A stretch of DNA of 18,680 bases from JBQTKD01 sp052389435. Its GTDB lineage: Bacteria > Actinomycetota > Actinomycetes > Sporichthyales > Sporichthyaceae. The notes below the pieces were generated by a model. It made no database searches. It worked only from the letters and a program-made list of their open reading frames with translations, and had not been told where the DNA came from. The stretch spans positions 1 through 18,680 of the forward strand of contig JBQTIB010000162.1 in assembly GCA_052389435.1 (NCBI GenBank). The letters run 5' to 3'. This document shows positions 1-6,820 of the stretch, in pieces (positions within the stretch are counted from its first letter, which is position 1; each line of letters opens with the position of its first letter). Made by a program: the position numbers and the translations under genes.

Positions 1-7
1 ACCTGCG

Positions 8-74
8 AAGTGCCTTTCGGGTCGGTTTTCTGATGACGTCGCAATCACCAGAATCCCCGACCGGACAGGCACTT
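8..74. repeat. Imperfect long inverted repeat at left edge of window
   Basis: The 18-base arms at 8-25 and 57-74 are inverted copies of each other with only two mismatches. Pairing continues inward (TTCTG at 28-32 with CAGAA at 49-53, TGA at 34-36 with TCA at 45-47), so almost the whole segment can fold into one hairpin with a small loop. There is no T-run after it. It could be the terminator of a gene lying left of the window, a small palindromic repeat element, or a remnant of a transposon end; nothing in the window decides between these. Confidence 0.6.
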
Positions 75-207
75 TCGCGCTTCAAGACCCGCCGGCACGC
101 CGACGATCGTGAAACGGCGAGGCTAGCCCGCGCCGCGCGGCGAGCTCGCACACAAGGCTCTCGACTGGCCCGCTCGCGCCCCGCACACTGACGATATGGA
201 GCCGTCC

Positions 208-549
208 GTGCCCACTCTCGAAGAACTCGCCGCCCGCGTCGAGGCGCTCGAAGCTGCCCAGTTGGTTTACGACACGACGGTCGAACACGTCGCCGTCTCG
301 CTTTCTCGCGTCGAGATCGCTGTTCGGCACCACTCGACGCGATTCGACCGGATCGACGCTCGATTCGAGGTGGTCGACGCCCGCTTCGCCGGGATCGAGA
401 GTCGCCTCGATCTGCACAGCGAGATGCTGAGTGCCTTGACCGTCGGGTTCGGCGAGCTGGCCGAGTCCAACCTGCGAACAGAACGCGCCGTCTCCCAGCA
501 CACCGCGACGCTTGACCTGCTCCGCGAGTGGCTCGGCCGCCAGCCCTAA
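208..549 (+). CDS. Short coiled-coil protein of unknown function
   Basis: This encodes about 113 residues. The start is set at the GTG at 208 because GGAG (198-201) lies six bases upstream; an in-frame ATG at 196 would add four residues but has no ribosome binding site, so it would have to be leaderless. The protein is predicted to be nearly all helix, with no signal peptide or membrane segment. The N-terminus (PTLEELAARVEALEA) is a classic heptad pattern. A central stretch repeats a seven-residue RFDRIDA / RFEVVDA / RFAGIES unit, as in many small actinobacterial and archaeal coiled-coil proteins of no assigned role. It ends convergently with the DUF899 gene, the two stop codons overlapping at 546-549. 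It is probably an oligomeric scaffold or adaptor, but no function can be assigned. Confidence 0.7.
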   Translation: MPTLEELAARVEALEAAQLVYDTTVEHVAVSLSRVEIAVRHHSTRFDRIDARFEVVDARFAGIESRLDLHSEMLSALTVGFGELAESNLRTERAVSQHTATLDLLREWLGRQP

Positions 550-1283
550 CCGCGCCGGTACTCGTCGTGCCGGCGGACCCAGGCAACGCCCTCGCCGGAC
601 AGGTCGGGGGTGCCGTCCCATCCTTCGGCTCGGCCCGAAGGCGTCAGGTCCAGCCAGTTGTAGGCGCCGAGCAGCAGATCCACGCCGCGGGCGTAGGTGG
701 AGTAGGTGTGTAGGACGTCGGCACCGTCGCGGCGGAAGACCGAGATGCCGCCGACCTCGTCGGCCTCGGCGATCGAGCCGAGGCCGGACTGCTTCAGCTC
801 GGCGGGGTCGCGGTAGTTGAAGCCGTTCGACGGGTCGAGGTGGAAGTCGGAGTTGAACGTGGTCCCCGCGCAGGAGAACCAAGGGAAGGTCCAGCCCATC
901 CGCTTCCGGTAGGCGGCCAACCGCGGGTAGGGCGCACGCGAGACCGCGACCAGGGAGGTATCCCGCGCGTGCAGGTGCGCGAGGTCGCCGATGGAGTCGG
1001 CCATCATCGAGCACCCGGGGCAGGCGCCGTCCCATTCGGGCGCGTACATCAGGTGCGCGACGATCAACTGCGACCGGCCCTCGAACAGGTCGGCCAGCGA
1101 GGCGGAGCCGTCGGGTCCGGTGAAGGCGTAGAACCGCTCGACGAGCTTCGCGGGCAGGGCGCGCCGCATCCGGTTGAGGACGTCGCGCGCGCGGGTGAGG
1201 TCCTTCTCCCACTCCAGCAGTTCCTGGCGTGCCGCCAGCCACTGCTCCGGTGAGACGACCCGAGGCAGTTCGGTGGAGGTCAC
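546..1283 (-). CDS. DUF899 family thioredoxin-like protein
   Basis: This 245-residue protein has the layout of the DUF899 family: an N-terminal helical part (SPEQWLAARQELLEWEKDLTR), a thioredoxin-like core with a CPGC motif at residues 88-91 (ACPGCSMMAD), then RAPYPRLAAYRKRMGW and FPWFS segments followed by a C-terminal YNWLDLTPSGR region. All are hallmarks of this family, whose enzymatic role is unproven; a redox or dithiol function is inferred from the CxxC motif. The start is a GTG two bases after the stop of the upstream sigma factor gene, with no good ribosome binding site, so translation is probably coupled to the sigma factor. The pairing suggests the protein is part of the sigma factor's response or acts in sensing for it. 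Confidence 0.88.
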   Translation of the reverse strand: MTSTELPRVVSPEQWLAARQELLEWEKDLTRARDVLNRMRRALPAKLVERFYAFTGPDGSASLADLFEGRSQLIVAHLMYAPEWDGACPGCSMMADSIGDLAHLHARDTSLVAVSRAPYPRLAAYRKRMGWTFPWFSCAGTTFNSDFHLDPSNGFNYRDPAELKQSGLGSIAEADEVGGISVFRRDGADVLHTYSTYARGVDLLLGAYNWLDLTPSGRAEGWDGTPDLSGEGVAWVRRHDEYRRG

Positions 1284-1285
1284 GG

Positions 1286-2272
1286 CTACTCGGCGGGGGG
1301 TTGGTCCGGCAGCTCAAACATGGGCCAGAGCATGTCGACGTCGAGGAACGCGGTCAGGCCACTGATGGCGCCGTCGCGGATCTCGATGACCTGAATCGCC
1401 CACGGGTAGTAGGTGCCGTCCGGCTTCACGCGCCACTGCGCCATCGCCGGCATGCCGTTGGCGCTGATGAGCTGCACCTTCGAGCCGTAGCACTCGTGGC
1501 CCTTGCCGAGCATCCACTTGCCGACCTCGTCGGCGCCGCGCAACCACAGCGGAAGCGGCGGCATGTTCATCGTGGCGTCGTGGTGCAGGAGCCCGACGAG
1601 GGTCTTGATGTCGTAGGCGACGAACGCGTTGACGTACTTCTCCAGCAGCGCGCGCTGGTCCGCGTCCGTGGGCTCGAGGCTCTCCCCCGGGTCTCCCGTT
1701 CGCGCGTCCATGGTCGCCCGGGCGCGCTGCAGCGCCGAGTTCACCGACGCCACCGACGTGCCGAGCAGTTCGGCGACCTCGGCCGCCGACCAGCGCAGCA
1801 CCTCGCGCAGCACCAGCACCGCTCGCTGCCGCGGCGGCAGCAACTGCAGGGCGGCGACGAACGCCAGGCGGACGGACTCGCGAGCCAGGGCGACGTCCGC
1901 CGGGTCGCCGGAGCCGGGCAGCACCCGGTTGTCCGCCGCCGGCTCGACCCAGATGGACTCGGTGAGCGGCGGCGCGAGCGGCGCGGCAGCGTAGGAGCAC
2001 GGCCCGAGGTCCATCGGCCGCGCCCGCCGCTGGCGCGAGCCCAGCATGTCGAAGCAGACGTTGGTGGCGATCTTGTAGAGCCAGGACTTCACCGCGGCGC
2101 GGCCCTCGTAGCCGTCCTGCGCCTTCCAGGCCCGGAGCATCGTCTCCTGGACGGCGTCCTCGGCCTCCGAACTCGAGGCGAGCATGCGGTAGCAGTAGCC
2201 GGTCAGCGCGACGCGGTGCGCGGCGAACTCGGCGGTGAGATCCGGCTCGGCGCGATCTAGAACCTCGGTCAT
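1286..2272 (-). CDS. ECF RNA polymerase sigma factor with SnoaL-like C-terminal domain (SigG-like)
   Basis: This 328-residue sigma-70 family factor contains region 2 at about residues 17-82 (EAEDAVQETMLRAWK, WLYKIATNVCFDML), a linker, and region 4 at about 133-187 (LPPRQRAVLVLREVLRWSAAEVAELL, then the helix-turn-helix TSVASVNSALQRAR). A NTF2/SnoaL-like tail follows at about 207-325. Such tails regulate sigma activity in the SigG/SigJ-type ECF groups in place of a separate anti-sigma factor, and no anti-sigma gene is seen here. The start is the ATG at 2272, preceded by GGAGGG nine bases upstream; the frame is open further upstream but lacks such support. It is followed after 2 bases by the DUF899 gene. 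It probably directs a small stress or redox regulon, and may control the divergent ABM genes. Confidence 0.92.
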   Translation of the reverse strand: MTEVLDRAEPDLTAEFAAHRVALTGYCYRMLASSSEAEDAVQETMLRAWKAQDGYEGRAAVKSWLYKIATNVCFDMLGSRQRRARPMDLGPCSYAAAPLAPPLTESIWVEPAADNRVLPGSGDPADVALARESVRLAFVAALQLLPPRQRAVLVLREVLRWSAAEVAELLGTSVASVNSALQRARATMDARTGDPGESLEPTDADQRALLEKYVNAFVAYDIKTLVGLLHHDATMNMPPLPLWLRGADEVGKWMLGKGHECYGSKVQLISANGMPAMAQWRVKPDGTYYPWAIQVIEIRDGAISGLTAFLDVDMLWPMFELPDQPPAE

Positions 2273-2337
2273 TTCGGCAGGCCCTCCGGTGTGCGCGAAC
2301 TGCGGGTGTGCACGCTGCCCACGGTATGCCCGCTCAA

Positions 2338-2460
2338 CCCGTGCGGTCACGGAACGGTTCGGTCTCGATCTGACGCTGCTGCTCATGTCCCTAGGACCGC
2401 ACGGGCCCGTAGAACTCATCGGTCCCGCGCAAATAGGGTCGACTAGACCGCACGAGGCCC
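2338..2460. promoter_or_regulatory. Three GACCGCAC boxes in the divergent intergenic region
   Basis: An 11-base perfect inverted repeat links CCCGTGCGGTC (2338-2348) and GACCGCACGGG (2395-2405). A third copy, GACCGCACGAGGCCC, lies at 2446-2460. A possible -10 element, TAGGGT (2434-2439), for the rightward ABM genes lies between the second and third boxes. The third box would fall at or just after the transcription start. The arrangement suggests a shared operator for the sigma factor gene and the ABM genes, but the binding protein is unknown and the promoter has no clear -35. Confidence 0.4.
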
Positions 2461-2472
2461 CGAGGAGTCCCT

Positions 2473-2766
2473 ATGGCAGTGACTGTCGTGCTCGAACTCA
2501 ACATCCAGCCCGACAAGGCGGACGAGTTTGAGAAGTACCTGGGTTCGATCCTGGTCGACACCCGGGCGCGCCCGGGCTTTCAGAGCATCGTCACCCACCG
2601 GAACACCGAAGACCCGGCCGCGTTTCTCGCCTACGAGGTCTGGGACTCCCGCGCGGACTACGAGGCCTACCTGGGCTGGCGCACCGAGAACGGCTCCATG
2701 GCGACGATCGGCAGCTACCTCGCCGGTCCGCCTTCCATCCGGTACTTCACCACCAGCGACATCTAA
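2473..2766 (+). CDS. ABM-fold (antibiotic biosynthesis monooxygenase-like) protein, first of a tandem pair
   Basis: This 97-residue protein is typical in length for single-domain ABM-fold (dimeric alpha/beta barrel) proteins. It starts with the beta strand VTVVLELNIQP, then a helix (KADEFEKYLGSILVDTRARPG) and the family-typical FQSIVTHRNTEDPAAFLAYEVWDS segment and YLGWR helix. Members are cofactor-free oxygenases or ligand-binding proteins that dimerise; the substrate cannot be read from sequence. GAGGAG lies seven bases before the ATG. The next gene is a paralogue of identical length: by hand alignment without gaps 45 of 97 residues are identical. The 14-base gap and shared direction imply an operon. 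Confidence 0.85.
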   Translation: MAVTVVLELNIQPDKADEFEKYLGSILVDTRARPGFQSIVTHRNTEDPAAFLAYEVWDSRADYEAYLGWRTENGSMATIGSYLAGPPSIRYFTTSDI

Positions 2767-2780
2767 GCGAAGGCGGACCA

Positions 2781-3074
2781 ATGTCGGTCACCGTGACCCT
2801 GCTCTTCCCGACCAAGCCCGAAGAGGCGGACAACTTCTACAAGGCCCTCGTCTCCGTGCTCCCGGACACCCGCGCCTACGACGGCTGCCAGAGCGTCACC
2901 ACCCACCGCGACCTAGAAGACCCGACCAAGATCTTCCTGATCGAGGTGTGGGACACCATCGACCACCAGAAGAAGTACTTGGGCTGGCGCGTCGAGACCG
3001 GCCTGATGGAGGCCATCGGCCCGATGCTGGCCGGCCCGCCGGCGGTGTGCGCGTACTCGAACACCGGCGACTGA
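2781..3074 (+). CDS. ABM-fold protein, second of a tandem pair
   Basis: This 97-residue paralogue of the preceding gene aligns end to end without gaps. Conserved blocks are DTRA, G.QS, THR..EDP, EVWD, YLGWR.E.G and LAGPP, while the C-terminal dozen residues and several core positions differ (for example FLAYEVWD becomes FLIEVWD with a shifted strand). The start is an ATG with a GAAGGCGGA purine-rich stretch upstream. Because ABM proteins act as dimers, the pair could form a heterodimer or two enzymes with different substrates. A strong hairpin terminator follows 12 bases after the stop. Function is assigned only at fold level. Confidence 0.85.
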   Translation: MSVTVTLLFPTKPEEADNFYKALVSVLPDTRAYDGCQSVTTHRDLEDPTKIFLIEVWDTIDHQKKYLGWRVETGLMEAIGPMLAGPPAVCAYSNTGD

Positions 3075-3086
3075 CCACACCGCGTC

Positions 3087-3128
3087 CGCGCGCCGCAGGT
3101 CCTTCGGGGTCTGCGGCGCGCGTCGTTT
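3087..3128. terminator. Bidirectional intrinsic terminator with UUCG tetraloop
   Basis: A perfect 12-base-pair GC stem (3087-3098 with 3111-3122) extends by four further pairs, two of them G-U, to a C(TTCG)G tetraloop. It is followed by TCGTTTTG on the plus strand. It separates the ABM pair from the convergent flavodoxin-like gene and would stop transcription from both sides; the T-run favours the plus direction. Confidence 0.8.
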
Positions 3129-3133
3129 TGGGG

Positions 3134-3880
3134 TCAGGCGCGGTACTCCGGGTTGGCGAACTCCGGCTTGGTGCCCGCGTCCCACGCGCGGCGCGAGGTG
3201 CCCGCTTCGGGGATGCCGCCTGCGGTCTTCAGCATCGACGCGAGGTGCATCAGGTTCCAGGACATGAAGGTGGTGTTGCGGTTGGTGAACTCGGTCTCCG
3301 GGCCTCCGGAGCCTTCGTCGAGGTAGGACGGGCCGGGGCCGATCGGGCCGATCCAGCCCGCGTCGGCCTGCGGCGGGATGACGTAGCCGAGGTGCTGCAG
3401 GCTGTAGAGGATGTTCATCGCGCAGTGCTTCACGCCGTCTTCGTTGCCGGTGATCAGGCACCCGCCGACGCGGCCGTAGTAGGCGTACTGGCCCCGGTCG
3501 TTGAGCAGGCCCGAGCAGGAGTAGAGCCGCTCGATGACCTGCTTCATCACCGAGGAGTTGTCACCGAGCCAGATGGGTCCACCCAGCACGAGGATGTTCG
3601 CAGCCATCACCCGCTCGTAGAGCGCGGGCCAGTCGTCGCTGGCCGCGCCGCGCTCGGTCATGTCCGGGTAGACGCCGAGCGCGATGTCGTGGTCGACGGC
3701 CCGGATCTGGTCGATCTCCACGCCGCGGTCGGCCATGATCGCGGCGCTTCGGTCGATCAGCCCCTGCGTGTACGAGAGCTCCGGGGAGCGCTTGAGGGTG
3801 CAGTTGATGAACAGGGCGCGCAGGCCGTCGTAGCGGGGCGCGTCCGCGCCGCCACCGGCGCCGGGGGTCACAGTCGTCAT
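3134..3880 (-). CDS. Flavodoxin-like NAD(P)H-dependent FMN reductase
   Basis: This 248-residue protein has a flavodoxin-like fold. After a Gly-rich N-terminal tail of about 18 residues comes a first strand and phosphate-binding loop (RALFINCTLKRSPELSYTQ, residues 21-39). Next is LVLGGPIWLGDNSSVMKQVIERL (about 98-119), the flavin-contacting loop typical of the NADPH-dependent FMN reductase family. A third conserved part is GRVGGCLITGNEDGVKHCA. It would reduce FMN, or use bound FMN to reduce quinones or similar substrates, in the cytoplasm. The start is an ATG at 3880 with GGAG seven bases upstream. It is transcribed away from the methyltransferase gene and ends against the ABM pair. A partnership with an FMN-dependent enzyme elsewhere is possible, but the adjacent ABM proteins do not need flavin. 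Confidence 0.85.
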   Translation of the reverse strand: MTTVTPGAGGGADAPRYDGLRALFINCTLKRSPELSYTQGLIDRSAAIMADRGVEIDQIRAVDHDIALGVYPDMTERGAASDDWPALYERVMAANILVLGGPIWLGDNSSVMKQVIERLYSCSGLLNDRGQYAYYGRVGGCLITGNEDGVKHCAMNILYSLQHLGYVIPPQADAGWIGPIGPGPSYLDEGSGGPETEFTNRNTTFMSWNLMHLASMLKTAGGIPEAGTSRRAWDAGTKPEFANPEYRA

Positions 3881-4045
3881 GGTCGGACTCCATCGCTCGG
3901 GAGCCTGCCGCCGCAATGGCCGGGGGCCGGCCGTCAGCAACTCGTCAGAACTGTCGGTGGCGCCCGGCAAGCTGACCTCAGCGCGGCATCCCGGGACTCC
4001 TCCGGGCGGCCGGCTAGGCTGAGCCGACACATGCGAGGAGCTGGC
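3881..4045. promoter_or_regulatory. Divergent promoter region between FMN reductase and methyltransferase genes
   Basis: The region must hold both promoters, but no convincing -35/-10 pair is visible. Two small inverted repeats are present: GGCCGG-GGG-CCGGCC (3918-3932), which would form a hairpin in the reductase leader, and CCCGG-N7-CCGGG (3990-4006), upstream of the methyltransferase. The second could be an autoregulatory site for the restriction-modification operon. GAGGAG at 4035-4040 is the methyltransferase ribosome binding site and decides the GTG start. Confidence 0.35.
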
Positions 4046-5326
4046 GTGACCTACGAACGGCCGATGGTCGTCGACCTGTTTGCCGGTGCCGGCGGGCTCA
4101 GCCTCGGCTTCGAGCAGGCCGGGTACGACGTGGTCGCCGCCGTCGAGCTGGACCCGATCCACGCCGCGGTTCACGAGTTCAACTTCCCGTACGGCACCAC
4201 GCTGTGCCGGGACGCGAGCACCGTCACCGGGGCGATGATCCGCGAGCGATCGGCCCTCGGGAGCCGGGAGGTGCACGCCGTCGTCGGCGGGGCGCCGTGC
4301 CAGGGCTTCTCGCTCATCGGCAAGCGCGCGCTCGACGATCCGCGCAACGCCCTGCTCGGGCAGTTCGCGCGCATCGTCATGGAGCTGCGCCCGCGGTACT
4401 TCGTGCTGGAGAACGTCGCGGGCCTGACCGTCGGCGCGCACCGGCAACTGCTCGACGAGGTCATCGACCTGTTCAACGCCAACGGCTACCGGGTCGCGCT
4501 GCCGTACCGGGTGCTGCAGGCCGCGGAGTTCGGCACCCCGCAGAGCCGCAAGCGCCTGTTCCTCATGGGAGCCCGCGCGGACGTCGGCCTGCCGGAGTAC
4601 CCGAACCCGACGCACCTGATGCGCAGCCGGAAGGGCGTCGCCACCGAGGGCGCGCTGCCGCCGGCGCCGAGCGTCTGGGAGGCCATCGGCGACCTGCCGG
4701 AGGCGGACCACTTCGCGGAGTTGCTGACCTCGGACACGGTCGCCGCCAAGCACGGCGCCGCGTCCGCCTACGCCGCCGTCCTGCGGGGGCTCGAGCGGGA
4801 CCCCAGGGACTTCTCGCACCGCCGCCCGGTGCTCGAGGACTGGCTGACCTCCAGCCCGCGGACCATCCACACGCCGCTGAGCATCGCGCGGTTCGCGGCC
4901 ACCGAGCCCGGCGAGGTCGAGCCGATCAGTCGGTTCCTGCGCCTGCACCCGGACGGCATCTGCAACACCCTGCGCGCCGGCACCGCCAGCGACCGCGGGG
5001 CGTACACCTCGCCCCGCCCGGTCCACCCGGTCACGCCACGCTGCATCACCGTCCGCGAGGCAGCGCGCCTGCACGGGTACCCGGACTGGTTCCGCTTCCA
5101 CGTCACCAAGTGGCACGGCTTCCGTCAGATCGGAAACTCCGTGCCGCCGGCGCTCGGGCGCGCGGTCGCCGCCAGCCTCCTGGCCGCGGACGGCGTCAAG
5201 CCCCGCAAGGGCACCAAGGTCGAACTCGGCTCGCCCGCGCTGTTGGACTTCACGGCCAGCGAGGCGGAGCGGCACTTCGGGATCCTGGAGCGGGTGATTC
5301 CGCAGCGCAATCGCGCGTCGGCATGA
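4046..5326 (+). CDS. DNA (cytosine-5)-methyltransferase
   Basis: This 426-residue protein carries the ordered motifs of C5-cytosine methyltransferases: SAM-binding motif I DLFAGAGGLSLGFEQAG (residues 10-26), motif IV GGAPCQGFS with catalytic Cys85, motif VI ENV (122-124), motif VIII QSRKRLF (166-172), and motif X GNSVPP (363-368). The target recognition region is the variable part at about 185-330. It transfers a methyl group from SAM to cytosine in a specific DNA site. The GTG at 4046 is chosen because GAGGAG lies five bases upstream; an ATG at 4031 lacks a binding site. It is followed after 30 bases by a putative endonuclease and then a Vsr protein, so it is the modification subunit of a type II restriction-modification operon. 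The recognition site cannot be read from the sequence. Confidence 0.96.
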   Translation: MTYERPMVVDLFAGAGGLSLGFEQAGYDVVAAVELDPIHAAVHEFNFPYGTTLCRDASTVTGAMIRERSALGSREVHAVVGGAPCQGFSLIGKRALDDPRNALLGQFARIVMELRPRYFVLENVAGLTVGAHRQLLDEVIDLFNANGYRVALPYRVLQAAEFGTPQSRKRLFLMGARADVGLPEYPNPTHLMRSRKGVATEGALPPAPSVWEAIGDLPEADHFAELLTSDTVAAKHGAASAYAAVLRGLERDPRDFSHRRPVLEDWLTSSPRTIHTPLSIARFAATEPGEVEPISRFLRLHPDGICNTLRAGTASDRGAYTSPRPVHPVTPRCITVREAARLHGYPDWFRFHVTKWHGFRQIGNSVPPALGRAVAASLLAADGVKPRKGTKVELGSPALLDFTASEAERHFGILERVIPQRNRASA

Positions 5327-5356
5327 TGAGCGTGGCGTGATGAGCAGGGTCGCCTG

Positions 5357-6166
5357 ATGGCGGGCAACGACACCCGCTACGGGCGGCTGATGGCGCACAT
5401 TTTCGACGCCGCCTACTCCGCCGACGCCACCCGCGTCCCGTTCACCCGGGACGACATCGTGGAGGCCGCCGCGACGCTCGGCGAAGCGCTGCCGAAGAAC
5501 CTCGGCGACGTCGTCTATTCGGTGCGGTACCGGTATCCGCTGCCGCCGTCGATCCTCGACCGGGCGCCCGAGGGCAAGCAGTGGGTGATCCGCGGAACGG
5601 GCCGCGGCGCCTACGAGTTCGCCGCCGTCCGCGAGAACCGCGTGGTCCCGACGGTGGACCACCCGGTGATCGAAATCCCGGACGCGACGCCGCAGATCCT
5701 GCTCGCCCACAAGCTCGGCGACGAGCAGGCCCTGCTCGCGATCATGCGCTACAACCGGCTGATCGACGTCTTCCTTGGCATCACCGCGTACTCGCTGCAG
5801 AACCACCTCCGCACCACAGTCGCCGGGATCGGGCAGGTCGAGATCGACGAGCTCTACGTCGGCGTCGACCGCCATGGCGCGCAGTACGTCGTACCGGTGC
5901 AGGCCAAGGGCGGCACGGACCAGATCGGCATCGTGCAGACCGAGCAGGACCTCGCGATGTGCGCGGCCAAGTTCCCCAAGCTCATCGCCCGCCCGGTCTC
6001 GGCGCAGTTCATGGCGGACGACGTCGTCGCCCTGTTCGAGCTCAGCGTCAAGGGCGACGAGATCGAGGTCGTCGACGAGAAGCACTACCGCCTGGTCACC
6101 GGCCGCCCCATCACCGACGAGGACCTCGAGGCCTACGCGCTGCGGACCGGACGTATCGTCTGGTGA
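5357..6166 (+). CDS. Putative restriction endonuclease (PD-(D/E)XK-like, QxK variant)
   Basis: This 269-residue protein lies between a cytosine methyltransferase and a Vsr endonuclease. The best catalytic candidate is at about residues 160-186: GQVEIDELYVGVDRHG, then YVVPVQAKGG. An acidic cluster (Glu162, Asp164, Glu165) is followed by a beta strand ending in Gln182-x-Lys184, a pattern seen in PD-(D/E)XK nucleases in which the usual Glu is Gln. Asp137 in the preceding conserved helix (NRLIDVFLG) may complete the site. The N-terminal part (ALPKNLGDVVYSVRYR, QWVIRGTGRGAYEF) could bind DNA. It starts at the ATG at 5357 and ends one base before the Vsr start codon. The role as the restriction subunit rests mainly on context plus this motif; specificity is unknown. 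Confidence 0.75.
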   Translation: MAGNDTRYGRLMAHIFDAAYSADATRVPFTRDDIVEAAATLGEALPKNLGDVVYSVRYRYPLPPSILDRAPEGKQWVIRGTGRGAYEFAAVRENRVVPTVDHPVIEIPDATPQILLAHKLGDEQALLAIMRYNRLIDVFLGITAYSLQNHLRTTVAGIGQVEIDELYVGVDRHGAQYVVPVQAKGGTDQIGIVQTEQDLAMCAAKFPKLIARPVSAQFMADDVVALFELSVKGDEIEVVDEKHYRLVTGRPITDEDLEAYALRTGRIVW

Positions 6167-6167
6167 C

Positions 6168-6587
6168 GTGACCGCACCGACTCCCTCCAGCGAGTCGGTC
6201 TCTCGGCGGATGCAGAACACGCCGACCCGCGACACTCCCTGCGAACTGAAGTTGCGCAAGCTGCTGCACCGCGCGGGCCTGCGCTACCGCGTCGACTACC
6301 GCCCGATCAAAGAGGTCCGCCGCAAGGCCGACGTCGTGTTCACCAAGGCCAAGGTCGCGGTCTTCGTCGACGGCTGCTTCTGGCACAACTGCCCCACCCA
6401 CGGCACCTGGCCCAAGGCCAACGCCGAATGGTGGCGGGAGAAGCTCGAGGGCAACACGGCCAGAGACCGCAATACCGACGAACGCCTCGCCGAGGCGGGC
6501 TGGACGGTCGTGCGAATCTGGGAGCACGAGGTTCCCGAGGAGGCGGCGACCAAGGTGATCGAGGCGCTAAGCGCCGAGCGGGACTGA
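6168..6587 (+). CDS. vsr: Very short patch repair (Vsr) endonuclease
   Basis: This 139-residue protein is a Vsr-type nick-forming endonuclease that acts on T:G mismatches left by deamination of 5-methylcytosine. Visible features are VSRRMQNTPTRDTPCE near the N-terminus (Glu26), the metal-binding Asp55 in RRKADVVF, the strand VAVFVDGCFWH (residues 63-73) with Cys70 and His73, THGTWPKANAEWWREKL, and the C-terminal GWTVVRIWEHEV. Relative to the E. coli enzyme the His-rich zinc loop is replaced by NCPTHGTWP, a form common in actinobacterial R-M-associated members. Translation starts at a GTG one base after the endonuclease stop, implying coupling. It completes the methyltransferase-endonuclease-repair operon. 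Confidence 0.95.
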   Translation: MTAPTPSSESVSRRMQNTPTRDTPCELKLRKLLHRAGLRYRVDYRPIKEVRRKADVVFTKAKVAVFVDGCFWHNCPTHGTWPKANAEWWREKLEGNTARDRNTDERLAEAGWTVVRIWEHEVPEEAATKVIEALSAERD

Positions 6588-6589
6588 CT

Positions 6590-6615
6590 GCGCCCGGACC
6601 GCGTCCGGCGTGCGC
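6590..6615 (+). terminator. Hairpin after the restriction-modification operon
   Basis: CCGGAC (6594-6599) pairs with GTCCGG (6603-6608) around a three-base loop, and flanking GCGC arms (6590-6593 and 6612-6615) can pair across a three-base bulge. It begins 3 bases after the vsr stop codon. There is no T-run, as is common for terminators in high-GC actinomycetes. Confidence 0.45.
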
Positions 6616-6622
6616 GAACTAT

Positions 6623-6684
6623 GCCGATAGCTCAGTTGAACACGCCTTGAAGCCGATTGGACGGTGCTCTACTGCGCTATCGGC
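6623..6684. repeat. 9-base perfect inverted repeat resembling paired tRNA 5' ends
   Basis: GCCGATAGC (6623-6631) and GCTATCGGC (6676-6684) are perfect inverted copies 44 bases apart. On the plus strand the left arm reads GCCGATAGCTCAGTTGA, and on the minus strand the right arm reads GCCGATAGCGCAGTAGAGC; both look like the start of a tRNA through its D arm. No complete cloverleaf with anticodon and T arms fits on either strand. It may be a regulatory structure or tRNA-derived remnant upstream of the monooxygenase gene. Confidence 0.45.
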
Positions 6685-6820
6685 GAGAAGCCGACCGGCT
6701 GTACCAACGGTCCATGCCGGTGCTTGATCTGGGTGACCGCCGGCCCTAGTTGGGCGCTCGCTCCTGGGGCAGGATGGGCCGCGTACCGCCGACCATCAAC
6801 GACGCTGGAGGCGCACGCGC

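Noticed and set aside
2528..5326. Very long plus-strand open frame of 932 codons ending in the methyltransferase
   Set aside because: Its first two thirds run out of frame through the ABM genes and antisense to the reductase; only the part from 4046 shows a real protein family.
3134..6259. 1041-codon minus-strand open frame ending in the FMN reductase
   Set aside because: The N-terminal part is antisense to the restriction-modification genes with low-complexity Arg/Val/Asp-rich content; the true start is the ATG at 3880.
6621..6690. Possible tRNA gene (GCCGATA acceptor-like ends and GCTCAGTTG D-arm-like segment)
   Set aside because: The paired segment is only 62 bases, and positions 8-9, a D stem, an anticodon arm and a matching T arm are missing on both strands.
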